From the NCBI GenBank assembly GCA_030428835.1, contig JAUIEP010000021.1, positions 1-44,882 on the forward strand: 44,882 nt of DNA, read 5' to 3'. The first letter of the stretch is position 1; the number at the start of each line of letters is the position of its first letter. The stretch comes from Gammaproteobacteria bacterium (GTDB lineage Bacteria > Pseudomonadota > Gammaproteobacteria > Pseudomonadales > Halieaceae). The notes below the pieces were generated by a model, which worked only from the letters and a program-made list of their open reading frames with translations, made no database searches and had not been told where the DNA came from. Positions 16,117-24,650 of this stretch are shown here, in pieces. A program made the position numbers and the translations under genes.

Positions 16117-17808
16117 ATGACCAGCATCGACGACAACGGCCTCTCCATCGTCCGCGGCGAACCCCTGTCGCGCGAGAAGGGCATCGGCGCGCTGACACTC
16201 GGCGGCTACCTGGAAGAAGTCTGCGCGCGCTTCGGCCCGAACGAGGCGGCATGCCTGCGCCAGGGCGACGACGTGGAGCGCTGGACGTACGACGACCTGC
16301 ACGCGCGCGCGCTGGAAGTCGCACGCGCGCTGCTCGCCTGCGGCACCGGCAAGGGCACGCGCGTGGGCATCCTCATGACCAACCGCCTCGAGTTCCTGTC
16401 CGCGCTGTTCGGCACCGCGCTCGCCGGCGGCGTGGCCACGCCCATGAGCACCTTCTCCACGCCGGCCGAGCTGGAACTGCTGCTCGCCGAATCCGCCTGC
16501 TCGGTGCTGCTGCTCGAGCGCGAGGTGCTGAAGAAAGACTTCGCCGCGATGATCGCGGAACTCGTGCCGGAGAGCACCTCGGCGGCGCCCGGCAGGATCA
16601 TGTCGCCGGACTACCCGTTCCTGCGCCATGTCGCGGTGGTCGGGGGCGGCAAAGTGTCGGGCGCACTGGAGCGCTGGCCGGACTTCCTGGCGCGCGGCGC
16701 GTCGATCGCGCCCGAGTTCGTGGCCAACACCGCGGCCACCGTCTCACCGTCCGACCCCGGACTGCTGCTGTTTTCCTCCGGCTCCACCGGCAAACCCAAG
16801 GGCATCATCAACGCGCACCGCGGCGCCTGCCTGCAGCTGTGGCGCTGGCGCAACTGGCTGGGGCTCGGCGACGACGTGCGCAGCCTGTCCGCGAACGGCT
16901 TTTTCTTCTCCGGCAATTTCGCGTGGGCGCTGGGCTCCACACTCTCGGCCGGCGGCACCGTGGTCATGCTGCCCACATTCCAGGCCGAGGCCGCACTCGA
17001 ACTGATGCAGGCCGAGAGCGTGACCTTCCTGGCCGCGTGGCCGCACCAGTGGGCACAACTCACCGACGCGGACAACTGGGCGGACGTCGACCTCTCATCG
17101 CTCACCTACATCGACCGCAAGTCACCGATAGCGGCGCACCCCACGGTGAACAGCGACTGGATCGACGCCACCCACGCCTACGGCAGCACCGAGACCTTCA
17201 CCCTGAGCACCGTGTACCCCGCGAACACCCCGGAAGACATAACCGTCGACAGCCACGGCGTACCGGTCGCGGGCATGACCTTCAAGATTGTCGAACCGCT
17301 GACCGGCGAAGTCGTACCGCTGGGCGAGCGCGGCGAGATCGCGGTGAAAGGCCCCACCCTCATGCTCGGCTACCTCGGCATACCGCTGGACGAGACACTC
17401 GACGAGGACGGCTACTTCCGCACCGGCGACGGCGGCTACTTCGACGACCAGGGCCGCCTCTTCTGGGAGGGCCGCCTCAACGACATCATCAAGACCGGCG
17501 GCGCCAACGTATCGCCGGTGGAAGTCGACATCGTGCTGGCGACCTGCCCGGGCGTAAAAGTCACCAAGACCGTGGGCGTACCCGACGAACTGCTCGGCGA
17601 ACTGGTCGTGGCCTGCATCGTGCCCATGGAAGGCGCCAAACTCACGGAAAAGACCGTGCGCGAATTCGCCAAACAGCAACTGGCCAGCTACAAGGTCCCG
17701 CGCCGCGTGCTGTTCTTCGCGGAGAGCGAACTGGCCACCACCGGCAGTGCCAAGATCAAGGCCGCAGAACTGCGCGACCTGGCCGCGAAGCGTCTTGCGC
17801 AAGAGTGA
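16117..17808 (+). CDS. AMP-forming acyl-CoA ligase
   Basis: The 563-aa ANL-superfamily ligase has a normal P-loop at about residues 219-230 (SSGSTGKPKGIIN), YGSTE, YFRTGDGGYFDDQGR, the GRLNDIIKTGGANVSP hinge and a C-terminal lysine in TGSAKIKAAE. It would activate a free acid to its CoA thioester in the cytoplasm. It is the last gene of the operon that begins at 10999, and differs from the first ligase in having the standard P-loop. Two ligases in one operon suggest that two acids, perhaps the original substrate and a ring- or side-chain product, need activation. Confidence 0.88.
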   Translation: MTSIDDNGLSIVRGEPLSREKGIGALTLGGYLEEVCARFGPNEAACLRQGDDVERWTYDDLHARALEVARALLACGTGKGTRVGILMTNRLEFLSALFGTALAGGVATPMSTFSTPAELELLLAESACSVLLLEREVLKKDFAAMIAELVPESTSAAPGRIMSPDYPFLRHVAVVGGGKVSGALERWPDFLARGASIAPEFVANTAATVSPSDPGLLLFSSGSTGKPKGIINAHRGACLQLWRWRNWLGLGDDVRSLSANGFFFSGNFAWALGSTLSAGGTVVMLPTFQAEAALELMQAESVTFLAAWPHQWAQLTDADNWADVDLSSLTYIDRKSPIAAHPTVNSDWIDATHAYGSTETFTLSTVYPANTPEDITVDSHGVPVAGMTFKIVEPLTGEVVPLGERGEIAVKGPTLMLGYLGIPLDETLDEDGYFRTGDGGYFDDQGRLFWEGRLNDIIKTGGANVSPVEVDIVLATCPGVKVTKTVGVPDELLGELVVACIVPMEGAKLTEKTVREFAKQQLASYKVPRRVLFFAESELATTGSAKIKAAELRDLAAKRLAQE

Positions 17809-17861
17809 TCGCGACTCAAACCCGATGAACAACGCGCTATGAAAATACAGCGCGAAGCCAA

Positions 17862-17995
17862 GGAGGATGAGCACTTGCCGGCTACCGGGGGCGTCTGGCG
17901 ACAGGGATGTCGCCAGCCGAGCCTGTACAGGGACGTACGCTGTTTGGCGCGGCAGGCGTCCCTGGTCCCCGGTAGCCGGCAAGTGGTCATCCTCC
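17862..17995. repeat. 134-bp nested inverted repeat, MITE/REPIN-like
   Basis: Terminal arms of 29 nt (17862-17890 and 17967-17995) match at 28 of 29 positions as an inverted repeat. Inside is a perfect hairpin CTGGCGACA-GGGA-TGTCGCCAG (17895-17916) and a further dyad CAGGGACG / CGTCCCTG (17928-17935 with 17957-17964). It has no coding capacity. It fills much of the 318-nt gap between the ligase and the BVMO gene; the rest of the gap (17996-18126) holds the BVMO promoter region. The structure suggests a mobilised non-autonomous element or a strong transcription barrier. Confidence 0.85.
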
Positions 17996-18075
17996 GGAAC
18001 TGAAGAGCCTGCCAAAAGTGGGGGAAGTAATCAGGCATACCCCATTTGCCGGACCAGCAAACATCGTTGTATGAT

Positions 18076-18096
18076 AAACATCACTGTTGATTATAA
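18076..18096 (+). promoter_or_regulatory. Shared operator/promoter motif upstream of BVMO
   Basis: The sequence AACATCACTGTTGATTATAA contains a small dyad AACA-N4-TGTT directly followed by a -10-like TATAAA (18092-18097). It lies 30 nt before the BVMO start. It matches 24427-24447 at 19 of 21 positions and 10951-10971 at 15 of 21. Confidence 0.5.
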
Positions 18097-18126
18097 AAAA
18101 CACAGGCACCGCCCTGGAGACCCCGA

Positions 18127-19989
18127 ATGATTAATGCCAAATACCCGGGCCTGCCGGACGCCGACGAGATCGACATCGCCGCCCTCAAGGCGAAGTACCG
18201 GGAAGAGCGCGACAGGCGCATGCGCCGCGACGGCCAGTACCAGTACATCAACGGCACGCAGGACACCGCGCACACCTACGAGGCTGACCCCTACACCACC
18301 GAGACGCCGCGCGACCCCGTCAGCGAGGACATCGACGTCGCGGTGCTCGGTGGAGGGTGGTCCGGCATCATGGCCGGCGTGCACCTGCGCCGCAACGGGT
18401 TCACCAGCTTCCGCCACATCGACCACGCCGGCGATTTCGGCGGCGTGTGGTACTGGAACCGCTACCCGGGACTGCAGTGCGACAACGACGCGTACTGCTA
18501 TCTGCCGCTGCTGGAGGAAACCGGCTTCATGCCGTCGAAGAAGTTCACCGACGGCCGCGAGATCCGCGAGTACGCGCAGGACATCTGCCGCCGCTACGAG
18601 CTGTACGAAAACGCCCTGTTCCACACCATGGTGGAGGGACTGCGCTGGGACGAGAGCAGCAAGCGCTGGCGCATCACGACCGACAAGGGCGACGACATTC
18701 GCGCGCGCTTCATCATCATGGCCAACGGCCTGTTGAACATCCCCAAGCTGCCCGGCATCCCCGGCAGCGACGAATTCAAGGGGCACATGTTCCACACCGC
18801 GCGCTTCGACTACGACTACACCGGCGGCAGCGAGGAAAACCCGGTGCTCGACAAGCTGGCCGACAAGCGAGTGGCGCTGGTCGGCACGGGTGCGACCGCA
18901 ATCCAGTTAACGCCTTTCCTGGGTCGCTACGCGAAGCAGTTCTACCTGCTGCAGCGCACGCCCTCCTGCGTGGACTCGCGCAGGAACGAGGAGACCGACC
19001 CGGAATGGGTGAAAACCCTGCAACCGGGCTGGCAGATGGAACGGCGCGCCAACTTCCACCGCGGCGCCAACGAGGCATTCATGCCCGGAGAGAAGGACCT
19101 CATTCGCGACATCTGGACCGAGGTCAACTGCAACCTGTCGGCGGAACTCGAGGAGCAGGACTGGCCCGAGCTCAGCATGGAAGAATTCATGGCGCGCTAC
19201 GAGGAGATGGACTTCCGCGTGATGGAGCGGCTGCGCCGCCGCGTCGACGAGATCGTCGAGGACCCCGAGACCGCGGCACTGCTCAAGCCCTGGTACCGCT
19301 ACCAGTGCAAGCGGCCCACCTCCAACGACGAGTACTACCAGACGTTCAACCGGCCCAACGTGACGCTGATCGACGTGTCCGCCACGCAGGGTGTGGAGCG
19401 GCTCACCGAGAAGGGCTTCATCGCGAACGGTCAGGAGTACGAGGTGGACTGCATCCTGTTCGCCAGCGGCTACGAGGTCACGAGCGATCTCGATCGGCGC
19501 TGGGGCATCCCGGTATTCGAGGGCCGCAACGGCGTCTCGATCTACGACCACTGGAACGGCGGCTACAAAACGCTGCACGGGATGATGACGAGCGGTTTCC
19601 CGAACCTGTTTACCACCGGCTACTACCAGGGCGCCCTCAATTCGAGCCTGCCGTACAACTTCGAGGTGCAGGTGGAGCACATGGTGCACATCATCAAGAG
19701 TGTGCTGGAGCGCGGCGCGGTCGCCGCGGAAGTCACCGAGGAGGCCCAGGCTGCGTGGATCGCGCACATGCGCGAGACGGAAGTGGATCGCACAGAGTGG
19801 ATTCGCGACTGCACGCCCAGCTACTTCAACAACGAGGGCAAGCCGGACGTCGACGAGAACGGTAACGAGAAGTACCGCTTCTACCTCGGCGAGCTGTATG
19901 GCCCGGGGTGGGACGCGTTCCTGCAGCTACTGCAGGAATGGCGCGATGCCGGCGACCTCCCCGGGTTGAAACTGGACAAGGCGAGCTGA
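18127..19989 (+). CDS. Flavin-containing Baeyer-Villiger-type monooxygenase
   Basis: The 620-aa protein has an N-terminal extension of about 65 residues, then the FAD-binding motif GGGWSG (75-80) and DFGGVWYWNRYPGLQCD. The BVMO fingerprint reads FKGHMFHTARFD (217-228), where the usual Trp is F227. A second, NADPH-binding Rossmann motif follows (VGTGATAIQ). These enzymes insert an oxygen atom next to a carbonyl, turning ketones into esters or lactones. The closest look-alikes are extended BVMOs of the 4-hydroxyacetophenone type. It is a single transcription unit behind the shared motif, and the convergent CocE-type hydrolase could cleave its ester or lactone product. Confidence 0.87.
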   Translation: MINAKYPGLPDADEIDIAALKAKYREERDRRMRRDGQYQYINGTQDTAHTYEADPYTTETPRDPVSEDIDVAVLGGGWSGIMAGVHLRRNGFTSFRHIDHAGDFGGVWYWNRYPGLQCDNDAYCYLPLLEETGFMPSKKFTDGREIREYAQDICRRYELYENALFHTMVEGLRWDESSKRWRITTDKGDDIRARFIIMANGLLNIPKLPGIPGSDEFKGHMFHTARFDYDYTGGSEENPVLDKLADKRVALVGTGATAIQLTPFLGRYAKQFYLLQRTPSCVDSRRNEETDPEWVKTLQPGWQMERRANFHRGANEAFMPGEKDLIRDIWTEVNCNLSAELEEQDWPELSMEEFMARYEEMDFRVMERLRRRVDEIVEDPETAALLKPWYRYQCKRPTSNDEYYQTFNRPNVTLIDVSATQGVERLTEKGFIANGQEYEVDCILFASGYEVTSDLDRRWGIPVFEGRNGVSIYDHWNGGYKTLHGMMTSGFPNLFTTGYYQGALNSSLPYNFEVQVEHMVHIIKSVLERGAVAAEVTEEAQAAWIAHMRETEVDRTEWIRDCTPSYFNNEGKPDVDENGNEKYRFYLGELYGPGWDAFLQLLQEWRDAGDLPGLKLDKAS

Positions 19990-20007
19990 AGCCAGGCACT
20001 GCCGGAA

Positions 20008-20052
20008 GCGTCAACCGACATCGAGCGCAGGAGGCGTCAGCCGACCTCGAGC
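20008..20052. repeat. 26-bp tandem duplication at the hydrolase stop codon
   Basis: The sequence GCGTCAACCGACATCGAGC (20008-20026) recurs 26 nt later with two changes (20034-20052). The second copy overlaps the last codons and stop of the minus-strand hydrolase gene; the first lies in the 47-nt gap to the BVMO stop. It reads as a small duplication of the gene's 3' end. Confidence 0.7.
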
Positions 20053-21680
20053 ACGGCCAGGCGTAGTGACGACACCCTGTCCTCCCGATGCCACACCTGC
20101 TGCCGCGCCGGCTGCATCGCAACGGCCGTGGCCAGCGGCTCTCCCGTGCCCAGGTTGCGTGCGTAGCGCGGGTGCGCGCCGCTCGCGACGACCAGGCCAA
20201 CGCTGTGGCCACGCCGGAACCGGTACGCGGTGGGCCAGCAGTTGACTGTTACCCGGCGGATGCCCTGCGCATCCGGCTCCGCCACACCGGGGCGCAGCCG
20301 CAGGTAGCCGTCGCACACGTGCGCGGCGCGCCCCCTGCCGTCCACGTCGCACAGCGCCACGAAGACGTCGGTGTCGGGCGTGTCCGACGACACCGCGAGT
20401 TCCACCGCGACGTCACCGACCACGTCGGTGTCACGCAGGAAGGGCTCGGCGGTGAACAGCAGCGTGTCGTCGCGCTCCACCAGTTGCCGCAGGGGGCGTT
20501 TCTTCGCGCCCGCGTTGATGGCCGGGCCGTGCACGGCAGGCGTCGGATCGGCCGGGTCGTAGGTGTAGGCCGTGTGCCCGCCGTCCGCGTCCGGGCGCGC
20601 CGGCGACAACCGCCCGCCCGCCTGCAGGTACAGCGCCGTGTCCCGCGCGGCAGGCGGCGGCCAGGCCGGGAACTCCAGCCAGCGCCGCGTGCCCTGCAAC
20701 TGCACGCGCACGCGATTGCGCTGCGCGAAGGGCCGCGCGTGGTCGCGCAGCGCGCGGAACAACGCGAGCGATTCGCGCAGGCCCGCGATCATGCCCGCCG
20801 GCGAGGCGTGGGCCCAGGGCCCGATGGTCAGCCAGGTCGGCTGCCCGGCGGCCTGCCGCGCCCGGAAATCCTCCATCTGGAACGGCAGGAAGATATCCTG
20901 CCAGCCGCCCACCATCACGATGGGTTGTTTGAGACTGGCCGGCACGGCGGAGTGGTCTATCGCGTCCCACCAGGGGTCGGCCGGGTCGTCGTGCCCGGTC
21001 CAGTCGCGCCACCAGGTGACGACCCTGCCTAGCGCCGCCTCGTCCAGCGTGCCCACGGGCAGGTGGTCGTGCACGCCCTCGAGCTGCCGCGGGTCCGGCC
21101 TCTGCATCTTCTGCCCGGGCTGCCAGTCGACGAGGCCCTGCATCAGTTGCGTCCAGCCCAGCGCACCGGCCTGCGTGAAGCCGCCGAAGGACAACGTCTC
21201 GTCGCGGAAGTTGGACAGCGTCATCGCCAGGCCGAAGGCGTCGACGCCCTCCGGTTCCTCCGCGGCGAGCGCCCACTGGGCGTTGCCGAGATAGCTGAAG
21301 CCGAATCCGAATACCTGCGCACCGCACCAGGGCTGCTCGCGCAGCCAGCGTATGGTGTCGGCGCCATCCGCGCGCTCCTGCCGCATGGGATCGAACTCGC
21401 CGCCGGAGTCCATGGTGCCGCGCACGCTCTGCAGCAGGACCTGGAAGCCGCGCTCCACGAGCAGGCCGGCGATGATGCCGAACAGCGCGCTGCGGCCGTA
21501 GGGGCTGCGCATGAACACGACGGGCGCGCGCGGTTTGTCCGGGCAGTACAACCGGTCCGCCACGAGCAGCACGCCGTCGCGCATGGGCGCCTCGAGGCCT
21601 TTGTCAGTCTCGACGTTAGTGATGTCAACGGGACCGAGACGGAACAGCCGTGCGAGCAACCACCGTAGTATGCGCTGCAC
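20037..21680 (-). CDS. CocE/NonD-type alpha/beta hydrolase (X-Pro dipeptidyl-peptidase S15 family)
   Basis: The 547-aa protein starts with GTG 21680, nine bases after the DUF3237 stop. The S15 core shows PMRDGVLLVADRLYCP, FMRSPYGRS, VRGTMDSGGEFDP and the nucleophile elbow GFSYLGNAQW. A C-terminal PepX_C jelly-roll follows (DTDVVGDVAVELAVSSDTPDTD). Family members include cocaine esterase, acylaminoester hydrolases and peptidases. Here an esterase or lactonase role next to a BVMO is plausible but inferred. No signal peptide is convincing, although the first 15 residues are hydrophobic and basic. It is co-transcribed with the DUF3237 gene. Confidence 0.85.
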   Translation of the reverse strand: MQRILRWLLARLFRLGPVDITNVETDKGLEAPMRDGVLLVADRLYCPDKPRAPVVFMRSPYGRSALFGIIAGLLVERGFQVLLQSVRGTMDSGGEFDPMRQERADGADTIRWLREQPWCGAQVFGFGFSYLGNAQWALAAEEPEGVDAFGLAMTLSNFRDETLSFGGFTQAGALGWTQLMQGLVDWQPGQKMQRPDPRQLEGVHDHLPVGTLDEAALGRVVTWWRDWTGHDDPADPWWDAIDHSAVPASLKQPIVMVGGWQDIFLPFQMEDFRARQAAGQPTWLTIGPWAHASPAGMIAGLRESLALFRALRDHARPFAQRNRVRVQLQGTRRWLEFPAWPPPAARDTALYLQAGGRLSPARPDADGGHTAYTYDPADPTPAVHGPAINAGAKKRPLRQLVERDDTLLFTAEPFLRDTDVVGDVAVELAVSSDTPDTDVFVALCDVDGRGRAAHVCDGYLRLRPGVAEPDAQGIRRVTVNCWPTAYRFRRGHSVGLVVASGAHPRYARNLGTGEPLATAVAMQPARQQVWHREDRVSSLRLAVLEVG

Positions 21681-21689
21681 CGTGGCGGC

Positions 21690-22130
21690 CTAGAGCACGA
21701 CCCGGTACACGCGCACGTGCACCCCGCTGCCCTGCTCGAGATCCGGTGTCACCGTGCCCACGAACGTCGCGTCGTTGAGCCAGCCGTACTCGCCCTCGGG
21801 TGCCTTGAACACGGGGGTCGTGACCATGGTCATCGTCGGGTTCGACTCGGGATCGATGCGGTTCGGGCCGCTGTTGTGCACCTGCACGACCACGCCGTCG
21901 TGCGTGCGGAAGGCATAGCGCGCGTCGATGAACAGCGCACCGTCATCGCGCTTGACCGCCCAGTCGGCGCCGCCGGCCAGCACCTCGCCGCGCACGTGCT
22001 CGCCGCTGACGGTGCCGCCGGTGATAGGGATCATCATCGCCTCGCCGCCGACGCGGCCGATGGGTGTGGGCGGATCGCAGGTGACCTGCAGTTCGAAGAC
22101 GAGCTCGGCGCGCGGTACGGGTGAGGACAT
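21690..22130 (-). CDS. DUF3237 family protein
   Basis: The 146-aa protein has the DUF3237 pattern: an opening strand VFELQVTCDPP with GRVGGEAMMIPITGGTVSG, a WAVKRDDGALFIDARYAFRTHDG centre, and a closing TPDLEQGSGVHVRVYRV. The fold is a small beta barrel. Members occur beside catabolic gene sets but the reaction is unknown. No Shine-Dalgarno is visible before ATG 22130. It is the first gene of a two-gene unit with the CocE-type hydrolase and is divergent from the flavin monooxygenase at 22267. Confidence 0.8.
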   Translation of the reverse strand: MSSPVPRAELVFELQVTCDPPTPIGRVGGEAMMIPITGGTVSGEHVRGEVLAGGADWAVKRDDGALFIDARYAFRTHDGVVVQVHNSGPNRIDPESNPTMTMVTTPVFKAPEGEYGWLNDATFVGTVTPDLEQGSGVHVRVYRVVL

Positions 22131-22266
22131 GGCAATGGCAACCGATGTGGTGTGTAATGCAGGACATCTTAGTGGCAGGGGGTAGCGGCTTCAATTGCCG
22201 CGCCGCGGCGTACACGCCACACACGCCTGCCGACACGTTGCACGGGCCAGCAACCGGGAGCATTGC

Positions 22267-23541
22267 ATGACAGATCCCGTCATCATCGCCGGCGCCGGCA
22301 TCGGCGGTCTCGCGCTCGGGCTGACCCTGCAGCAGCTCAAAGTGCCCTTCGTGATCCACGAGGCCGTGACCGACCTCGCGCCGCTCGGCCTGGGCATCAA
22401 CCTGCAGCCGAACGCCGTGCGCGAACTCTACGACCTCGGCATTGGGGAGAAAGCCCTGGACGGCGTGGGCATCCAGACGCGCGAGTGGGCGCTGCTCGGC
22501 ATGAACGGGCAGGACCTGTACAGCGAACCCCGCGGCCTGACGGCAGGCTATCGCTGGCCGCAGTACTCGGTGCACCGCGGCAGGCTCCAGATGCTCTTGT
22601 ACGACACGCTGCTCGAGCGGGCCGGCGAGTCCGCCGTGGTGTTCGGCAGCCGCGTGCTCGGCTATCGCAACGCAGGGGACGGTGTCGCAGTGACCGTCGC
22701 GGACGCAAACGGCGCGCGCTGCGAGATTCGCGGCCGGCCGCTGGTCGGCGTCGACGGACTGCACTCCTGTGTGCGCGCCAGAATGTACCCACAACAGCCG
22801 CCGGTCCACTGGGGCGGCGCGGTGATGTGGCGCGGGCTCAGCCGCGCGCGGCCCGCGCGCACGGGCGCGTCGTTCGTCGGCGTGGGGCGGCACGACCAGC
22901 GGCTGGTGTTCTACCCGCTGGGCCCGCCCGACCCGGACACCGGCGTCGCCGACATCAACTGGATCGCCGAAATCACGGTGGAGCGCAGCGACGACCTGCA
23001 GCCCGGTGACTGGAATCAGCAGGTTGACCCGGACACCGTACTGGCGCCGTTTCGCGACTGGAATTACGACTGGCTCGACGTCCCCGCCCTGATCGCGGGA
23101 GCCGAGAGGATCTACGCCTACCCCATGACGGACAGGGAGCCGGTGCCCTCCTGGCAGGACGGCAACGTCGCGCTCATGGGCGACGCCGCGCACGTCATGT
23201 ACCCGGTGGGTTCCAACGGCGCGAGCCAGGCTATCGTCGACGCGCGCGTCCTGGGCGCGCAGTTACTCGCACACGGGGTGAACGCGGCGGCACTGGCCGC
23301 CTACGACGCGCAACTGTGCGGCCCCATCTCGGAACTCGTGCTGCGCAACCGCGGCAGCGGCCCGTTCGGCCTGCTGGAGCTGATCGACGAGCGCTGCGCG
23401 GGGGATGTCTCGCGCATCGACGAGGTGATGCCGCAGGCCGAGCGCGACGCCTTCATGGCGAGCTACAAGCGGGCCGCGGGCTTCGACCGCGACCGGTTGA
23501 ACGCCGCACCGCCCACGATCGACCCCGCCACTCTCACCTGA
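22267..23541 (+). CDS. FAD-dependent aromatic monooxygenase (PhzS/salicylate hydroxylase-like)
   Basis: Start ATG 22267 is supported by GGGAG six bases upstream and gives 424 aa. The FAD motif GAGIGGLALGL is at residues 9-19. The PhzS-like segment VMWRGLSRARP with DINWIAEI and the second FAD motif MGDAAHVMYPVGSNGASQA (near residue 305) are present. Group A flavoprotein monooxygenases of this type hydroxylate, sometimes decarboxylating, aromatic rings with NAD(P)H. The gene stands alone between a divergent DUF3237 unit and a convergent TauD-type gene. The ring substrate is not readable. Confidence 0.85.
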   Translation: MTDPVIIAGAGIGGLALGLTLQQLKVPFVIHEAVTDLAPLGLGINLQPNAVRELYDLGIGEKALDGVGIQTREWALLGMNGQDLYSEPRGLTAGYRWPQYSVHRGRLQMLLYDTLLERAGESAVVFGSRVLGYRNAGDGVAVTVADANGARCEIRGRPLVGVDGLHSCVRARMYPQQPPVHWGGAVMWRGLSRARPARTGASFVGVGRHDQRLVFYPLGPPDPDTGVADINWIAEITVERSDDLQPGDWNQQVDPDTVLAPFRDWNYDWLDVPALIAGAERIYAYPMTDREPVPSWQDGNVALMGDAAHVMYPVGSNGASQAIVDARVLGAQLLAHGVNAAALAAYDAQLCGPISELVLRNRGSGPFGLLELIDERCAGDVSRIDEVMPQAERDAFMASYKRAAGFDRDRLNAAPPTIDPATLT

Positions 23542-23558
23542 CGCGCGGGTGCGCCCCT

Positions 23559-24404
23559 TCAGGCAAACGCCTCGTGACCCGTGAGCGTCGTGCGGTGCAG
23601 CACGCGCCCGGCGCTGTCGTCGTAGGGCCGCGACCGGTGCAGTAGCCCGGGGTTGTTGAAGATCACGAGGTCGCCCCGTTGCCAGCGATGGCGGTAGGTG
23701 AATTCATCGCGCGTGCACCAGTCGAGCAACTCGTCCAGCAGCGCCTGCCCCTCGCGCAGCGGCATGCCCGCGATGCCCATCGCGGTGGAACCGATGACCA
23801 GCGACGTGCGGCCGTTCTTCTGGTGCCACACCAGCGGTTGTTCCGTCGGCGGGAACACCGCGTTCCAGCGCGCGATGTCGTCGTCGGTCGGCGCGGGGTA
23901 GATGCGCCGCATCGTGGCCTCGAGGCAGTGAATGACCCTGAGGTCCTCGATCTCCTTCTTACGCTGCTCGGGCAACGCGTCGTACGCGGCGTAGAGGTTG
24001 GCGAAGTCCGTCTCCCCGCCGCTGGCCGGCGGCGCCTCGCACTTCAGCAGGGTCGCCTTGCCCGGCACCGGGTAGGACGTGCCGTCCATGTGCCAGTAAT
24101 CGTTGCCGCGCACGTAGTCGAGGTGATTCTGCTCGGCCTTGTCGAGTGCGATACGGTAGATGCCCTGCTCGCTCTGGTCCGAGCCGTCCGCGGTGACCGT
24201 GGCGGGTTTCATCTCGCCCAGGCGGCCGGTGAAACGCACCAGCACGTCGTCCGGGACGTCGATACCGGGAAACAACACGACCCCCCGGTCGTCCAGCAGT
24301 GCGAGGACGGCTTCCGGCACGCCCTCCGCGAGCAGGTCGGGGGCGGCGATGCGCACCCGGGCGCCGAGGGCGGGCGTGAGCGGCTCACTGGCGATGACGG
24401 TCAT
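23559..24404 (-). CDS. TauD/TfdA-type Fe(II)/2-oxoglutarate dioxygenase
   Basis: Start ATG 24404 is chosen over the in-frame GTG 24413 because GGTGATC just upstream pairs well with the 16S rRNA tail. The 281-aa protein has the facial triad H105-x-D107 (YWHMDGTS) and a distal His near residue 256 (NNPGLLHRSRP). An Arg near 271 (VLHRTTL) would bind 2-oxoglutarate. The family oxidises C-H bonds, often splitting sulfonates, phenoxy acids or similar bonds. It is divergent from the Rieske/ThDP operon, and its start is only 22 nt from the shared motif, so both could be controlled there. Confidence 0.88.
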   Translation of the reverse strand: MTVIASEPLTPALGARVRIAAPDLLAEGVPEAVLALLDDRGVVLFPGIDVPDDVLVRFTGRLGEMKPATVTADGSDQSEQGIYRIALDKAEQNHLDYVRGNDYWHMDGTSYPVPGKATLLKCEAPPASGGETDFANLYAAYDALPEQRKKEIEDLRVIHCLEATMRRIYPAPTDDDIARWNAVFPPTEQPLVWHQKNGRTSLVIGSTAMGIAGMPLREGQALLDELLDWCTRDEFTYRHRWQRGDLVIFNNPGLLHRSRPYDDSAGRVLHRTTLTGHEAFA

Positions 24405-24420
24405 CTTGATCACCCGGATC

Positions 24421-24448
24421 TTTACTAAACACCGCTGTTGATTATAAT
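24421..24448 (+). promoter_or_regulatory. Promoter with shared operator motif, upstream of the Rieske/ThDP operon
   Basis: TTTACT (24421-24426), a 16-nt spacer and a perfect TATAAT (24443-24448) form a plausible sigma-70 promoter. The spacer carries AACACCGCTGTTGATTA, the motif also found at 18076 and 10951, with its AACA-N4-TGTT dyad. A regulator bound here would occlude RNA polymerase. The site is 23 nt from the divergent TauD-type start. Confidence 0.55.
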
Positions 24449-24495
24449 CGATTTGTGCTATCGTCGCGAGTGCTGTTGGCGCACGCCGGGCCGGG

Positions 24496-24597
24496 CCCCT
24501 GTGGGGTCGAATTCATTCGACCTGCTACATTTTCAGGACAGGCACAACGGTTGCATTCCCGGCTCCCCCGGTCGAATGAATTCGACCCCACACGGGG
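24496..24597. repeat. REPIN-like paired palindrome in the leader of the Rieske gene
   Basis: A perfect 22-bp inverted repeat (24501-24522 and 24570-24591) is extended by four more G/C pairs on each side with one bulge. Each arm is itself a hairpin, GGTCGAA-TTCA-TTCGACC, which gives the two-REP structure known as a REPIN. It lies between the promoter near 24421 and the start codon at 24651, so it should be transcribed as part of the leader. Confidence 0.88.
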
Positions 24598-24650
24598 GTG
24601 CGGCGGGCAGCCTGCAACACAATAACCAGACAGAGCAGCAAGAGGTAGCC

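Noticed and set aside
24438-24650. N-terminal extension of the Rieske protein through the REPIN
   Set aside because: It would translate a palindromic repeat; AGAGG before ATG 24651 and the family length support the later start.
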